64,000 nt of DNA from Bagarius yarrelli (GCA_005784505.1 VCAZ01000041.1:1719501-1783500), one strand, 5' to 3'; positions 1 through 13,044 are shown, counted from the stretch's first letter. The notes: generated from the sequence alone by a model not told the origin. Numbers and translations are program-made.

Positions 1-124
1 ACGATTCACTGTTTAAGAATGGTGTCAGGTTTGATTCATTCATTTTATTACATCGTACATCCTGAACTGGTAGCATTTTTACTGTCTGATCTCAGCTAAT
101 TGACTACATAAATGACTTAAAGAA

Positions 125-1063
125 ACACTGCACAAATTAGGTTAAAGAGAGATAGACAGAGAGAGAGAGAAAGTGAGAGAGAGATGCATACAGATAGACA
201 GACAGAGAGAGACACACAGATCAGTTTAATGGATGTTAACGGTTAGTTCCTCAGGAAAAAATTTAGTTCTGCAGATCAAAAGTGCTGAACAGACATTTCC
301 TTTAATGAGTTCTGTGTGTGTGTGTGTGTGTGTGTGTGTAAGTAACTTCAGTCTTTTCTCTCTCTGATGTCTTACAACAGCTGAACTGCTAAAATGAGTC
401 ATGAAGCAGAAATTTAACTCAGAAACATGACTTTTCTCTCTGTATAACTTTTTCTGTTCTTTGTCTGTCTGAATATTTATCAATGTGTCTGTCTGTCTGT
501 CTAACTATCTTTCTCATTATTGTATATGTGTCTGTCTCTCCCACTGTCTGTCTCACTATATCTCAGTGTGCCATAACCTACAGCATGCCCACTGTGTGTG
601 TGTGTGTGTTTGTGTGTGCGTGTTTGTGTGCTTACAGTATGTGTGTATGCATAACATGTGGCATGCCTATTGTGTGTCTATAACATATGGCATAAAAGTA
701 TGTATGTATAACATATGGCAACTATGACATGCCTACTTAATGTGCAAGTGTGTGTTTGTGTGTAACAGTTAGCACATATGGCATGCCTACTCTATGTATG
801 TGTATAACATATGGCAGTGTGTGTGTATAACATACAGAAGTGTGTATATCATGCGGCAGTGTGTGTGTGTACATTATATGGCAGTGTGTGTGTATATTAT
901 ATGGCAGTGTGTGTATATTTACATTATATGGCAGTGTGTGTGTATATTATATGGCAGTGTGTGTGTATATTATATGGCATATACAGCAGGTATATTCTAT
1001 AGTATGTGGGTGTGTTTGTGTGTGAAACATACAGCACATACAACATACTTTGGCAAACATATG

Positions 1064-1103
<40 letters not shown>

Positions 1104-1200
1104 AAATACGCCACATATGCCTTCTCTATGTGTGTTTGTTTGTGTATAACACATATGGCACATACGGCATGTCTACTGTGTGTGTGTGTTTTCTTGTGTA
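125..1200. repeat. GA and TG/TATA low-complexity block
   Basis: Contains a GAGA/GACA run (150-215), (TG)n at 313-339, and a TG-rich block from 590. Between 820 and 985 there are at least five diverged copies of a TATGGCAGTGTGTGTGTATA unit, followed by (TG)n at 1067-1101. Frames here give only Cys-Val-Tyr-type peptides and are not genes. Confidence 0.95.
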
Positions 1201-1244
1201 TGTAAGTACATGACTCCAGGTCACAGAGTCATAAGGTCACGCCC

Positions 1245-1862
1245 CTGAGTTCCCATCCGTCTGTCCTCCACAAACAAGTCTGTCTTCCAGACACTCGTCT
1301 GTCCTCCTCACACCTGTCTGTCCTCCACACATCTGACAGACCACACACCGGTCTGTCTCCCACACAACTGTCTGAACCCTAACACACCTACTGTCCCTCA
1401 TACACCTGTCTGTCCCCTATGCACCTGTCTGTCTTCCACACACCCATCTGTCCCCCAGACGCCAGATTGTTTCCCACACACACCCATCTGTCCCCCATAC
1501 ACACGTCTGTCTTCCACAAACCCTTTATGTCCCCTCCTACTTGTCTGTCTTTTATACACCTATCCGTCCCCCAGACACCTGTTTGTCCACCACACATCCC
1601 TCTGTTCCACACCACACACCCCTGTCCCCCACACACCCTATCTGTCTCCCACACACACCATCTGTCCCCCCCATCTGTCCCCCACTCACCTCTCTGTCCC
1701 GCACACACACTTGCCTGTCCCTCACACCCCTCTGTTCCACACACACCACCCGTCTGTTTTCCACACACACTGTTTTTCCACACACACACCCCTGTCACCC
1801 CACACACCTGTCTGTCCCCCAAACACATCTCTTTTCCCCACACACCTGCCTGTCCCCCACAG
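1245..1862 (+). repeat. C/T-rich minisatellite, unit about 20-24 bp
   Basis: About 25 diverged copies of a CTGTCTGTCCCCCACACACA-like unit. G is nearly absent from the plus strand, so frames on both strands stay open for up to 150 codons; these are composition artefacts. Confidence 0.95.
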
Positions 1863-2552
1863 TGAGCTCAGTCTCATCGCAGAGCAGTGTCTTTCTCTGT
1901 GTTCTGTTTGATGAGTTTTTGTTTTCCTGTCTTTGAGTGAGTCAGAGTTGATAAAGAGAAACACTGAGTACTGAGACGCTGCCCTGCTTCTGATCCAACC
2001 AACATCAGCTTCACCTTCAGTTTCCTATCAAACCTTTCACCTCGTCTGAGTGAAAAATAACCTGCCCTCCTAATCTTAAGAAAAATTAAGCTTTGCTTTA
2101 GAACAAAGTCCGAACACATTTCTTACACACATACCGAAACCAAAAACAATTTTAAGAGATGTGACACAGTGTGTGTTCTGCTGCACAGGAAGTCACACCT
2201 CAGACCAGTGGAACAAAGCTTTAATGGTGCACTTTAATCACAGTCGAGAAAACAGAAGAAATCTGCAAAGATACGAATTTAGCATGGGCTTAGTTTGCAC
2301 ATGTCTTGCTTAATGTACATTTCCTGTTTGGTGGGGGTGTGACTTCCTGTGTAGCATGCTTGACTAAAATAAATACACCTAATGCCGTTCAAATGAGCAG
2401 GTCAAATTAGTCCTGTTGGTGTTTTTTAAAGGAATAGTGATGCCTACTCAGTAATGAGAAACTGGTGGATGGACCACCAAAAGAACCAAAACCATTTAAC
2501 ATATGGAACAAAAAGGAATTATTTTTGTGTAAATGTTTTCAATGGTCACACA

Positions 2553-2660
2553 GCGATTAAAGTCTGGTTGGATGATCATGGACTCAATCCCAAGCACTTA
2601 ACAACCAGCTGCCACTGTTGGGCCCCTGAGCAAGACCCTTAACTCTCAACTGCAGAATTA
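2553..2660 (+). mobile_element. V-SINE-like fragment
   Basis: 'CTGCCACTGTTGGGCCCCTG' central block with 'AGCAAGACCCTTAACTCTCA'; head and tail are degraded. Confidence 0.8.
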
Positions 2661-2762
2661 TATTTGGTATCTATTTCAGTTCTTTCTGCTGAGAAAGTAA
2701 TTTTAAAGCTTAAGAAATGTATATATATTGTTAGAATTAGATAATAGAGCCGAACCTCAGCA

Positions 2763-2935
2763 TCTAGCAGACACCAGAGCAACTTACATTTACTGTATCT
2801 TTTATACAACTGAAAAATTAGGGGTTAAGGGCCTTGCTTAGGGGCCCCGCAGTGGTAACTTGGTGCTGCAAGGAATTTAACCCTGGTCTTCCAGATGGAA
2901 GTCCAATGCCTTAACTGCTGAGCTACCACTTCCAC
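2763..2935 (-). mobile_element. V-SINE-like element
   Basis: Reverse-oriented, near full-length: 'GGGCCTTGCTTAGGGGCCCC' central block and 'TGAGCTACCACTTCC' head. Confidence 0.9.
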
Positions 2936-2984
2936 ATTCAATGCAAACGTGCAAGCTACCACTTCCAAATTTAAGGCGAAGGTT

Positions 2985-3425
2985 CTTAAGGCAAAAAATC
3001 GGAATTGCTTTAAAGATAATCTGTTCCAGCCGCCCAAAAAATTACCAATATTTACCAATATTACCAAAAGTTTAACGTAAAATCCTATTTTTGCCATGTA
3101 GGCATATACATGAAATGTAAATGAAGTAAAATATAAAATGAATACATCAGCAAAAAGAATGTGTAAAACATCACATAGCTTTAAACACATGCTAAAGCTA
3201 ACATCGTTATCCTGGATCGACTCTTTTATAGCATATTTTGCTGACTGAAAACAAAATGTGTAAAATTTGTAAACTCATTTCAGTCGGCTTTCCAGTGACG
3301 CACAACTTAGCTGGCGTATAGTTCGGTTCGTTGGTATGCCAATGCTTATTACTTGCAAAATTTTTAATTCTCAAGACAGAATTTCATAAGGGAGGGCATT
3401 GGCATGCCGAGGTTCCACTGTCGAT
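2985..3425 (+). repeat. dispersed repeat, copy 1 (partner at 23640-24120)
   Basis: Shares an ordered set of motifs with the second copy: TATTTTTGCC, AACACATGCT(A/G)AAG, a 'TGG(A/G)TCGA' word, CGCACAACTTAGC or GCGCAACTTAGCC, and GTTCGGTTCG or TTCGGTTCGG. Ends with 'GCCGAGGTTCCACTGT'. Function unknown; it is probably an old transposon. Confidence 0.6.
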
Positions 3426-3429
3426 GATA

Positions 3430-4071
3430 AAATGGTAGCCTGACATAACAATAATAAACAATATAATTTTTTATCGTGTATATTGTCATTAGTAGATAGT
3501 TCCCACTTCAACATCACACACTCCACCTCTCTTTATTCATTCGTTTCTGCTTAGACTGAGTATTACACTCGTTCTAAACAATGATTAAGTCTGCAGGATG
3601 TCCTGTGAGATGACGGATGCAAACTATAGCAGAAGTGAAAACTAGACCGGTTTCCATAACAACGAGCGTTTGTTTAGTCTCCACCATCGCTCTTCTCACT
3701 TCTCTTACTGTGTGTTCACTTTTCAAGTTTCATTCTTTCTCCTTTGTTTTCATTTTAACTGAAAAAGATCCCATTTGTAGATAATTTTTGGGTTAAAGAC
3801 TCTAAATTTGGTTGTTGACTCACTGAATCACTGAATCATTGACTTACTGAATCACTGTTAAAGTCCCGCTGAATGAAAACACTCTCATGGAATTCAGCGG
3901 TTTACGCCATGCTGTTTGTCAAGCATTAAAGATAAGACGAGCCACAGACTGGCAGGCAGAGGACGAGAGACTGATAAGATTCACGTTTCAATTGTGAGAC
4001 ACTCCTCCAGCTCATTAAGCCAGAACGTGTAGAGTAAACTGGGGCTGATTAAGACTAGGCTACTTCCACTA

Positions 4072-4075
<4 letters not shown>
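3430..4075. other. AT-rich spacer, nothing recognised
   Basis: Includes ACTGAATCACTGAATCATTG near 3820, a short tandem motif. No coding frame of note. Confidence 0.6.

Positions 4076-4077
<2 letters not shown>

Positions 4078-4135
<58 letters not shown>
4078..4135 (+). repeat. (AG)n microsatellite
   Basis: About 29 AG units. Short AAAG runs follow at 4284-4300 and 4338-4370. Confidence 0.97.
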
Positions 4136-4140
<5 letters not shown>

Positions 4141-4377
4141 ATGTAAAAGAGCAAAAGCTAATGAAAAAAACAAATTGTCAGTTTAGCATTGACAAATGCT
4201 AACATAAATGTTAACAGAGAGCAAAAGAATAAAAATAAACAATGCAACAAACTGAATGTAAGAGGGGGGGTATAAATACAATAGAAAGAAAGAAAGAAAG
4301 TAAAAAAAAATAATGTTAAAAAAGCAAAATAGTGTAAAAGAAAGAAAGAAAGAAAGAAAGAAAGAGAAAAAGACAAC

Positions 4378-4425
4378 CACCAAGTTGTCTCTACCGGGCC
4401 CCTAAGCAAGGCTCTTAACCCTGAT
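4378..4425 (+). mobile_element. V-SINE central-block fragment
   Basis: 'TACCGGGCCCCTAAGCAAGG' only. Confidence 0.6.
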
Positions 4426-4809
4426 AATCTGATAACATAATGTAACATTAGCAAAGGTCCGCTGGGGTGAAAGACCACAGTCATTAAAGCCTCCTGGTTT
4501 CTACGGACTCCCCTAAGCACGGGTCAGGTCAAAGGTCACAGAGATAAACACTTTCTCCTAAAAGGTTTTCGGATACCGTTTCCTTTTACCCTCAGTGAAT
4601 TTTCTCTTTTTAATTCACTGGAATTGATTCTGAAAGTCTGACCACTTATTAGTGGAGGAACCTCGAGTCTTCCACCCTGTACGTTACCTCGGGTTTAAAT
4701 GGTGGACCCAGTGTGAACCCAGAATTAATGATCCACATTATGGAAACATCTAAATTCATTATTCCTCAGTGAAAGTAGGTCCAAAGATCTAAACCCATCA
4801 GCTAGAAAT

Positions 4810-5260
4810 GACAAATCTCACCCTCATACTCTCTCATTCCCTCTCTTTCTGTGCCTTATTCCTCTCTTTCATTCTCTCTCTCTTTTATTGTTCCCAAATT
4901 CCCTTTATTTTCTCATTCTATTTCTTTCTTTTCCACTGTTTCCATCAATCTCTTTCTTTCTCTCCCTTTCACTTTTTGTATTCTTCTTTTTCATCTTTCC
5001 TTCACTCTCTCTTTCATCCCAGAATTCTTGCCTTTTTGTAAAAATTTGTCCCATTCCCTCTCTCTCATTCTTTGTCTATGTCTTCATTTCTCTCTCTCTC
5101 TCTCTCTCTCTTTCTTTTTCATTCTCTATTTTTTCATTTTCTTCATTTCACCCTCTTTTCTTTATACTTTCTCTCACTCCAACTCTTTCACTCCCTTAGT
5201 GTTCTTTTTCCCTCTCTTTCATTTTCCCTTCTTCTCTTCTCTCTCTTTTTCCTCGCTTGC

Positions 5261-5340
<80 letters not shown>
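4810..5340 (+). repeat. pyrimidine tract ending in (TC)n
   Basis: Long C/T-rich strand from about 4825 that becomes pure (TC)n at 5265-5340. The Ser/Leu/Phe frames through it are artefacts. Confidence 0.97.
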
Positions 5341-5343
<3 letters not shown>

Positions 5344-5545
5344 CCCTCATCTCAATTATCCTTCTCTTGTTCTATTCTAAGAGCGCATTATAAAATTAGC
5401 CATAAAACACCGGCAGCAACACCAGAGATAAATGAAGCCTTGGAGAGTCCAGAAAATCAATTAAACGAGGTGAAGTAAGTGAGGGAGGTTAGTGAGTTCG
5501 GGGTCATAAATTTTGAAACAAGGTTTCCTCACAAGACAATTTAGC

Positions 5546-5587
5546 GTCACATCACATCACATCACATCACATCACATCACATCACAT
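5546..5587 (+). repeat. (CATCA)n microsatellite
   Basis: About eight CATCA units. Confidence 0.97.
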
Positions 5588-5668
5588 GACTAGCAAACAG
5601 AGCTGCTGATTAGGGCTAACAATCAGGGCTGGCATTGCACACACAAACAGGAATGTGAGTAGATAAAC

Positions 5669-5703
5669 ACCACACCACACACACACCACACACACACACA
5701 CAC

Positions 5704-5737
<34 letters not shown>
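5669..5737 (+). repeat. (CA)n microsatellite
   Basis: Imperfect then pure CA run of about 65 bp. Confidence 0.97.
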
Positions 5738-5739
<2 letters not shown>

Positions 5740-5744
5740 GAGGT

Positions 5745-8595
5745 CAGAGACAATCTGTTTGGGGAAGCTTAGCATCAGAATTAGCATGCATAATGAAAAG
5801 TTTTGACACCTGATGCGATAAAACTGGAACTATTTTTTTATATGTGATTCGGTTTTCTCATAACTGTTTCCTGTTCTCTAAAAATATTGCGACATGTTAA
5901 TTGCTACGTTTACATAGAACATTATATTCTGATTAATCCGTCCAATCCAAATTAAACTGCTTCATGTAAACACATTAATCAGAGTCAAAACCCCCAAAAT
6001 CTGTTGAAACCTCTTGACCAGTTCTTTAGATTAAGTTAAGTCAGTTCATCAGCGATAATTAAAACGATTAATTAATTATTTCAATTTATGTAATTATTAT
6101 TTGATTGCAACTGATATATTAAACAAAAAAAAATCATTCAAAATGTCCGACAATAAGAATATTTATTTATTTATTAATTATTAAATTAATTAAGGAATTA
6201 ATTAATTAATTAATTAACGTCAAAGCCTTTACACACGACAGCAGATTTTGTTTGAATTTTTGTCAAACTGGCCCACAGTTTCAGTTTTGTTCACATGCCA
6301 ATAAATTTTCCTGAAAGCATTTTCTGAGTGTCTTCTTCTATGCTCTACAGCGCCACACTAGTTAAACCGTGCTACTGCAGGCACATTGTTGCTTGATCAA
6401 AACCAACACAATGCCCGCAACTAGAGCAAACAAGTGATGCGTCTTCATTTTTACAGGATTAAAAACGCAGTAAATGTCACCACATTCGAAGTTTTTAGAG
6501 TTAATAATGAAATAATGTGATATCAGCTGAAAGTCTCACACTGAAACGGCACACACTTTCCTTCCCCACAGGAAATATTACACAGCAATCAACATAACAC
6601 ACATCTGCTTTTTAAAGGAAGTCTAAAAATACTTATCGTAAAGCAAATGTGTGCAAAGTTAGATACATTCTACGCACTAATGTTCTGTTAACGCTATAAA
6701 AACATTTCTAAATAAAGGAAATATTAATATTTTTTACTGAACTTAGTTACACAAACGAGAAGTTTCATTAAAATCCCACAAAAATCTAATACTTTAGACC
6801 AAGTCTATTTACTGTATATGTGATATCGACTGATGATCGGTTTTCTCAATATTTTTCCGATATTTGCGCGTATTTAATTATAAAATATTGGTTTTGTAAT
6901 ATCGGATGAGAACATAAGTAAAGTCAGTTATATTTTAGTAAAATCAGTTATAAAACTGTGGCAAAAGTTTGGAAAAGAAACATGTGCGGATGTTATGTGT
7001 CCAGATACTTTGACAATATCAGAAAAGTTAAAACTAGAAAAATAACAAAAATCTAAAGAGATAGAAAAAAAGAGAAAAAAATTGAATTGTATGTCAATTT
7101 TTTTTTTAAAAATGACAAACAAATATCACAAAGTATAAAAATCGACATACGTGTTAAAATTTTAAAAGTGCTTTTTATGAATGAACTCAGAACTAGCCAA
7201 AGGGGCGTGGCTTAATATTCTAATAAGCCTGCTTGATTGACAGATCTCTGTGCCGATTCTCGGATTACTACGACACTCCGGCAGGTTTTATTCACCAAAT
7301 CTCTCATATTATAAACAGCCAACATAAGTTTTAATCACAAGTCAAGCGTGTTTCAACCCTGAGTGCTTTTCCTCATGCGAAGAACCAAATGATGAAGCTA
7401 CATGACCCGAGACATGAGTTTACGCTAATCTGCATCTATAATGAAGGACGAGAGGCAATCATTTGGATGACTGCAGGCAAACTGTTTGTGTGGAGCATCA
7501 GGTTGCTCTGATTGCACAAATGCGTTGACTTTTTTCTCACGTACACCAGGTGATGAAAGCCAGATGGCGGATTTTTGGTGTAAAAACCAAAACCACCTGC
7601 ATGCCGCTGAGTTAAAGCCACGATGTCACCACAGTATCATATCTACAAGACCTACAAGATCTACAAGAGACACAACAGCATGCGGAGGAAGCAAGTGTAT
7701 ATATAAGTGTGTGTGTGTAATGCCAGAACGATCTGTGTGATTGTGTGTTTGTGAACCCCTTTAGCCTAATTATTTAACAAATATCACATGTAGCACTCAA
7801 AACCAGAAAGAGAGACGTTACAGAATTCTGCATTCTGATTGGTCAGAAGGTAGTGGTAATTCTAAATTCTATTTAGAACTTCTTCCAGTGAAACCCTCTC
7901 AGGAAAATGTGGAAATAGAGTCTGATGGACAGAACAGCAAGAAGAAAAAGTTATTTACTTACAGAGGGAAAAGTAACATTTGTGTGACGTGTCATTGCTG
8001 CTAGCTACCATTTAGCAGAAGAAAAGTAACGTTGGTGCTGCTAGCTACCATTTAGCAAGAGAATGCTGGTTACTGAACGTGTCAGGGATCGATGATGTAA
8101 AACTTCTTGTGTGCGTTCGTATTTGATGCGTCTCGATTGTCGTACAGTCTGACATTATGATAAACCCGGTTGTCAACCCGCCTTTAAATTAATGCCCCAA
8201 CATTGATCATTTTCCTATAACCACATGTTCCTGTATGCTTTATTCCTCACTAAGGACATTCTAACAGAAAAGCTCCAATCTTTGCAATATTGTAATCATG
8301 AAAAAGACCACATACTAATGCACGTAACGGTTATGCTGTACTCGAGAGCTTTAGGTTCTTTAAAACTTTACACAGAGAACTTTTACACTGTGGCAACTTA
8401 AAGGCAAAATTTGGGGGAAGTAACACATGTGGATGTGATCATGATGATGCGTCCCAGTTAAAAATAACTTTATGAATGAAATTCAATGCAGATGGTTTGG
8501 GGACCTTGGAGACAATTGTGTCAACAGTCTCACATGGATTCTGCTTGCATGTACTTCAGTCATAGATCTTAGTTTGGCAGTTTAGTGATTAGTCA
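5745..8595. other. AT-rich spacer, no gene seen
   Basis: Contains a TTAA-rich patch at 6160-6220 and a short direct repeat, 'GCTGCTAGCTACCATTTAGC' at 7997 and again at 8036. No exon-like frame was recognised. Confidence 0.6.
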
Positions 8596-8599
8596 GTAG

Positions 8600-8732
8600 T
8601 CCAGTCAGTAGTCCAAAACCTTAATCACTGCGTTACCACCATGACTATTTATTAACCTGAGCAGTTGGGGAATTAAGAGCCTTGCTCAGGGGTCCAGCAG
8701 TGGCACCATTACCCCTGAGCTACCACTTCCTC
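8600..8732 (-). mobile_element. V-SINE-like element (degraded)
   Basis: Reverse-oriented: 'AGAGCCTTGCTCAGGGGTCC' and 'GAGCTACCACTTCC'. Confidence 0.85.
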
Positions 8733-8744
8733 TGTTTATCTCAT

Positions 8745-8945
8745 AGGGAGAGGTGGTAGCGCAGTGGTTAAAATGTTGAAAGATCAGCTAATTGGAAGAT
8801 TGGGGTTTGATACCCAGCACCTCCAAGTTACCACTGTTGGGCCCTTGAACATGCCCCTTAACCCCCAATTGCTTAGTTGTATAAAAGAGATAAATGTAAG
8901 TACCTCTGAGTAAGGGCGTCTACCAAATGTTGTAAATGTGAATGT
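8745..8945 (+). mobile_element. V-SINE-like element, full length
   Basis: Contains every part: 'GTGGTAGCGCAGTGGTTAAA' head, B-box-like 'GGTTTGATACC', central 'CACTGTTGGGCCCTTGAACA', and tail 'CTACCAAATGTTGTAAATGT'. Confidence 0.92.
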
Positions 8946-8969
8946 AACCATTAAACCGATTGGCTACTT

Positions 8970-9060
8970 GTTAAGGGCCTTGCTCAGGGGCCCAGAAATG
9001 AAAATGATACTAGAAATGGAACCCACAATCTTCCAATAAGCGGTCTAGCAACATTTATGT
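8970..9060 (-). mobile_element. V-SINE-like fragment
   Basis: 'AGGGCCTTGCTCAGGGGCCC' followed by a degraded head. Confidence 0.8.
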
Positions 9061-9639
9061 AAAAGACTCCGAACACCAGCTCTGTAATCTGCCATGATGA
9101 TGCTGCGGGTAGGAGTGTGACAGTCACCATGACTACCAGCATTGGTGCATGTGACGTTACACACGCTATACTATGAATTAATAGAAAATTTGGTATACAT
9201 TATAATAGTAGTAACAGTTGCAGTAGAATTTGGTTTGTGGTATAACATATAGATTAGCAGGTTTGACTGTGAAGATACTTGGGAATCTCGGACCGCTACT
9301 TGGGAGAAGGAAAGACAGTAATTCCTATTCCAAGGAACACAAGCAGACGAGGAGTTACGTGATATTTGAGAGAGGATACAGTTGATGCCAGCGATGACCT
9401 CCTCGCTTGGTGGTGGAACAATGAGGCAAGATTTCCTCTCTGTACAAGTATCTATGCTTTTGTTGGCTGGAAACATCGTAACAACCCTGGGTTTTGGCAC
9501 CACTGTTCAAGGAAGGCCAGACAAGGCCAGACACAGTGCGGCTGGTGCAAAACTTTTTTTTTGTGGGGTGCAAACCAACTGAAAAATTAAACTATTAGTT
9601 ATGTAGGACTGTTAATAGTCAATAGTGATGATGTACCAT

Positions 9640-9775
9640 TACTGGGTTAAGGCGCCAGCACCCACATGTGCAAGTTATCGCACTCTGGCGACCCAGGTTT
9701 GATTCCGGCTTGGGTCATTTTCAGTCTCACTTCTCTATCTCCCCTATTTCATCGCTCTGTACTATCAATAAAGAC
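9640..9775 (+). mobile_element. SINE, family D
   Basis: 'ACCCAGGTTTGATTCCGGCT', then CTC/TCTC-rich DNA and 'ACTATCAATAAAGACAAAAC'. Relative at 59655-59770. Confidence 0.75.
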
Positions 9776-9779
9776 AAAA

Positions 9780-10640
9780 CATATCTTTAAAAAATTAGAG
9801 TTTTTTTAAAGTAATGAAGTAATTGAGATAATCATTTAATTAATTCAACCAATGAAAAACCAAGAAAAGGACAAAAATATAAAAACAAAATTGATTTGCT
9901 AACAACAAGCGTGGGAGGGTCTGGGTAGAATTTTTCTAAGAATTTTTAACAAGCCAGTTAGAGTTCACATTCAAATCACATGCTTTATAAAAGTCGCACA
10001 CTCATTTGTCTTGCAACCCCGACACACACACACACACACACACATGCATCAAGTAAATAAATGGGTTTATAGTGTTATTCATTTGCACTATTGAGTAAGT
10101 TATAAGCAAGTTTCGTCCCGGGGGCGGGGGGGCAGCACCCCAGCGCCCCCTATTGACCGGCCACCACTGATGGAGTTTACGTGCCAGTTAATCCAACATA
10201 GAATTTAGAATCTGTATAGAAAAAGCAGGGTAGATTTACAGCATGTTATGTTTAAGTTCTAATTATTAAATTATTACGCAGATTTTCCAACATGTCAGTA
10301 TAATTCTGCATCGAATGAATATTTGTTTTAATATTGAAGTTTCTTATTTAGGCGACTTTCTAATTTTCCTGTCATTTTATTTCTAATATAATTATTTCAT
10401 TATGTTGCGGGCTGTGTGTTCACTGACAAACGTAAGTGTTTTTTTTTTTTAAATAATTTCTTTTTTGTGTTTCAAAATTATATATATATATTGGGTTATT
10501 TATATATCCCACCAACACCGCGAAACCGTAAACTACCATTACGGTGGTGGAAATCTGCCCCCGTCACTGCCCCAGCTGCAGGTGTTTAAATGTCCCTCTC
10601 GGGTGTTAATAGACCATTTACACTTTATACGATGTAACAT
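9780..10640. other. spacer, no gene seen
   Basis: Includes a G/C-rich repeat fragment near 10118-10170 ('AGCGCCCCCTATTGACCGGC') and an AT-rich tract. No recognised gene. Confidence 0.5.
10021..10043 (+). repeat. (CA)n microsatellite
   Basis: About 11 CA units. Confidence 0.95.
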
Positions 10641-10649
10641 GTCGTTTAT

Positions 10650-11360
10650 CGTAAAGTTTTCCAGTGCGTATAAATAGATAGGCGGCAAAGCGCGTGCGAT
10701 ACCAAACTAAAATAAATGTGATAAATAAATAATGAAGTAAAACCCGGAGCAAAAACAGAGCAGTGAGAAAATAAAAACCCCTTTGGCAGAAGAATGCAAC
10801 AGTATAAAAACGGCTTTGACCGCTTAAAGTGCATGCATTATTGTTATGGATTCATCATTAATGCATTAGGAACAAACAGCACCAGTCAGGCGCGCGCGGG
10901 CGGTACATTAAACAGTTTAAAAAAAAAAAAAATACATTGTCGGAAATGAAAAAAAAATGCAACAAAAAAAAAGTTAGATTTATATCCGTTTCTTACCAAA
11001 CAGTGCCGCGAGCCTTAAGCATTGCTCTCCAGTGCGCATTTCGAGCTGTCTTGTGCTCTTCGGATGGTCTCACGCGCCTCAAAAGCGGTTCCTCCCGTTA
11101 AACAGCGCGGGTGCTTACCACAGCACAGAGTCCTGTGTGTGTGTGTGCGTGTGTGTGTGTAAATGTGTGTGCGCGCTACTGAAGAATGCAGCGCGCGCTT
11201 TCACCCTGGGTCGTGTTTGCGCTTGGCGTAAAAATGGGACTCCTCACTCGCAGTCCTGCGCTGCATGTCGGGATGGTATCGCCCTCCTCTGGTTTGGTAT
11301 AAAGTTCTTGCAGATGTTAAAGGAGTGCACTGAGGAGAGGAGAAACATAAAGTGACTAAG
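10650..11360. promoter_or_regulatory. CpG-rich island, candidate promoter with minus-strand first exon
   Basis: CpG is unusually frequent here (GCGCGCGGGCGG near 10892; GCGCGC near 11171 and 11192) compared with flanks. On the minus strand a short open frame, MRTGEQCLRLAALFG, starts at 11037 and runs into a consensus donor GGTAAGAA near 10996. This could be the first exon of a minus-strand gene lying in or beyond the left part of the window. No downstream exon was found. Confidence 0.4.
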
Positions 11361-11429
11361 CACCAGTTTAAGATCAACTAATCTGGGCTTTATTGAATTT
11401 ATCCTGGTTTAGAACGTATCTCCATGAAA

Positions 11430-11640
11430 ATTGACACCTATCTTGGGAATGTTGGGAGGAAAATTAAATTTAATAGGACACCAGTCCACCACAGAGCAAT
11501 ACACACACCTACACACACAAAGGCAATTCAAATATTTCACCTACTTATGTTTCTGTACATTGTGAGGAACCGGAGAACCCAAAACACCCCCCATACACAT
11601 ACCCACACACACACGAGGAACACCACATGTGACACATTAT
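11430..11640 (-). mobile_element. SINE, family B (diverged)
   Basis: Reverse copy of the 'cagcac-gtggcttagtgg' family: 'GGACACCAGTCCACCACAGA', CA-rich run and 'GGAACCGGAGAACCC'. Other copies at 26.7-36.5 kb are all forward. Confidence 0.6.
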
Positions 11641-13040
11641 TACCCCTTTTCCATCAGAGCCGGATCAGGAACCTTTTCCACTGAATAAATTTATGGACCG
11701 GGTTCCTGGATCCTGGTTCCTAAAACTTTGCTGGTCTCGAAGGGGGATGGCCAAGGACATTAGTGGGAGAAGCTTCCACCACATACCGGGACTCCTTCGT
11801 ACTGTATATCATATCTTCCTTGTAATGTTATAATGCCCTGTCCCAATGACCACAATTGCACTCTTGCACCTCATTTGTTTGTTCCAGCTGAGGGGTGTAA
11901 GTGTGTAGGGTATCCCAATTTGCTGGTGAGCTTCTCCGCCCTGCCTTTTTGTTCCCCTAATACACACTTTCAGTAATTTTTTTCATGTAAATATTCTTTT
12001 TACAGCAATACTGCATACAGTACGTCTATCAGCACCGCCATTTTTTGTCTGAGGGGTGTCATGACGATGACATACTGTAGCAATGACTTTTGATGCAAAT
12101 AGGTGACATGCCATAAACCGTCTCAATCCTCTACTTGTTCCCATGTGCACTTATTAACTTAAAATGTGCCCTTCCAAAAGTGCACACTTCGGAAAAGACA
12201 GCAATTTTAGGCCTGGGGTAATAATATGAGGTTGGGTCCCCAACCACACTTATTTTACACTGCTATTACTAATAAAACAGACACTCACATTCCTTCCTGG
12301 ATTATCAGCTGATGCATAAATCTTATCTCAATGTTATCTGATTGGATGAATTCTAGAGAATTTCATGGAAACGTGTGTCTCATTTTTGAACAGTCCACCC
12401 AGAAACCATGCTATTGTGACACTGTACTTCCCTCATGGGAAAAGGAAGCTGTCGTGTTTACAACTGTGACACTGATCGCTTATAAGTTACATTATAGGAT
12501 GTATAATACATTGTCATTTGCACGATTTAAAGTCAAAAAGGATTTTGAACAAAATGGAATGTGATTGGTCGCTTTACCTGTCAGACAGACTCCGTCTTGG
12601 ACAACAAATGCTGCTATCTTGAAGCAATAAGAAAACAAAATTTGTCCTGCTCGGCTTTCATGTAAAATAAATATTATTTTGGATTTTAGTAAAAACAAAC
12701 CTTAAAAAAAGATCAAGTTTGAGAAAGAAGATAAAAAACCCTAAAATGCTCAGCAATTCCATTAGCTATTAGCATTAGCTTATACATTAGCTAAGTATAT
12801 TTATTAAAAAAACTGCCACTATAAAAAAATCCTTAAACTAAAATATAACGATTTCATACGATTTTCACTATCAACACCCGAAATTCTGGACCGCCCCACA
12901 TTTTCCTCACGTCCTACCAGACAGCAGGACAGGGTGATGGAGGTGTAACCCTGAGCAAGCTGTCCCAGCTGTGTGTGCTATCTAGGTGTCCATGTGATAA
13001 GTTGATTCAGTTTAGGTTTCATCTAAACAAGCAAATTGCA
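11640..13040. other. spacer, no gene seen
   Basis: Contains a possible non-autonomous element near 11825-12200 (CCCAAT-rich ends) that I could not define. No exon-like frame. Confidence 0.45.
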
Positions 13041-13044
13041 CAGC

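Noticed and set aside
226..1911. Multiple long frames in TG- and CT-rich DNA
   Set aside because: All residues come from simple repeats, frames are open on both strands, and no start context or domain is present.
4808..5478. Ser/Leu/Phe-rich frames up to 180 codons
   Set aside because: Products of a (TC)n tract.
8745..8945. tRNA gene
   Set aside because: A- and B-box-like sequences are present, but they belong to SINE heads; no full cloverleaf fits. The same holds for other SINE copies.
9171..9590. Overlapping frames on both strands, about 70-110 codons
   Set aside because: No recognised family; overlapping opposite frames suggest chance.
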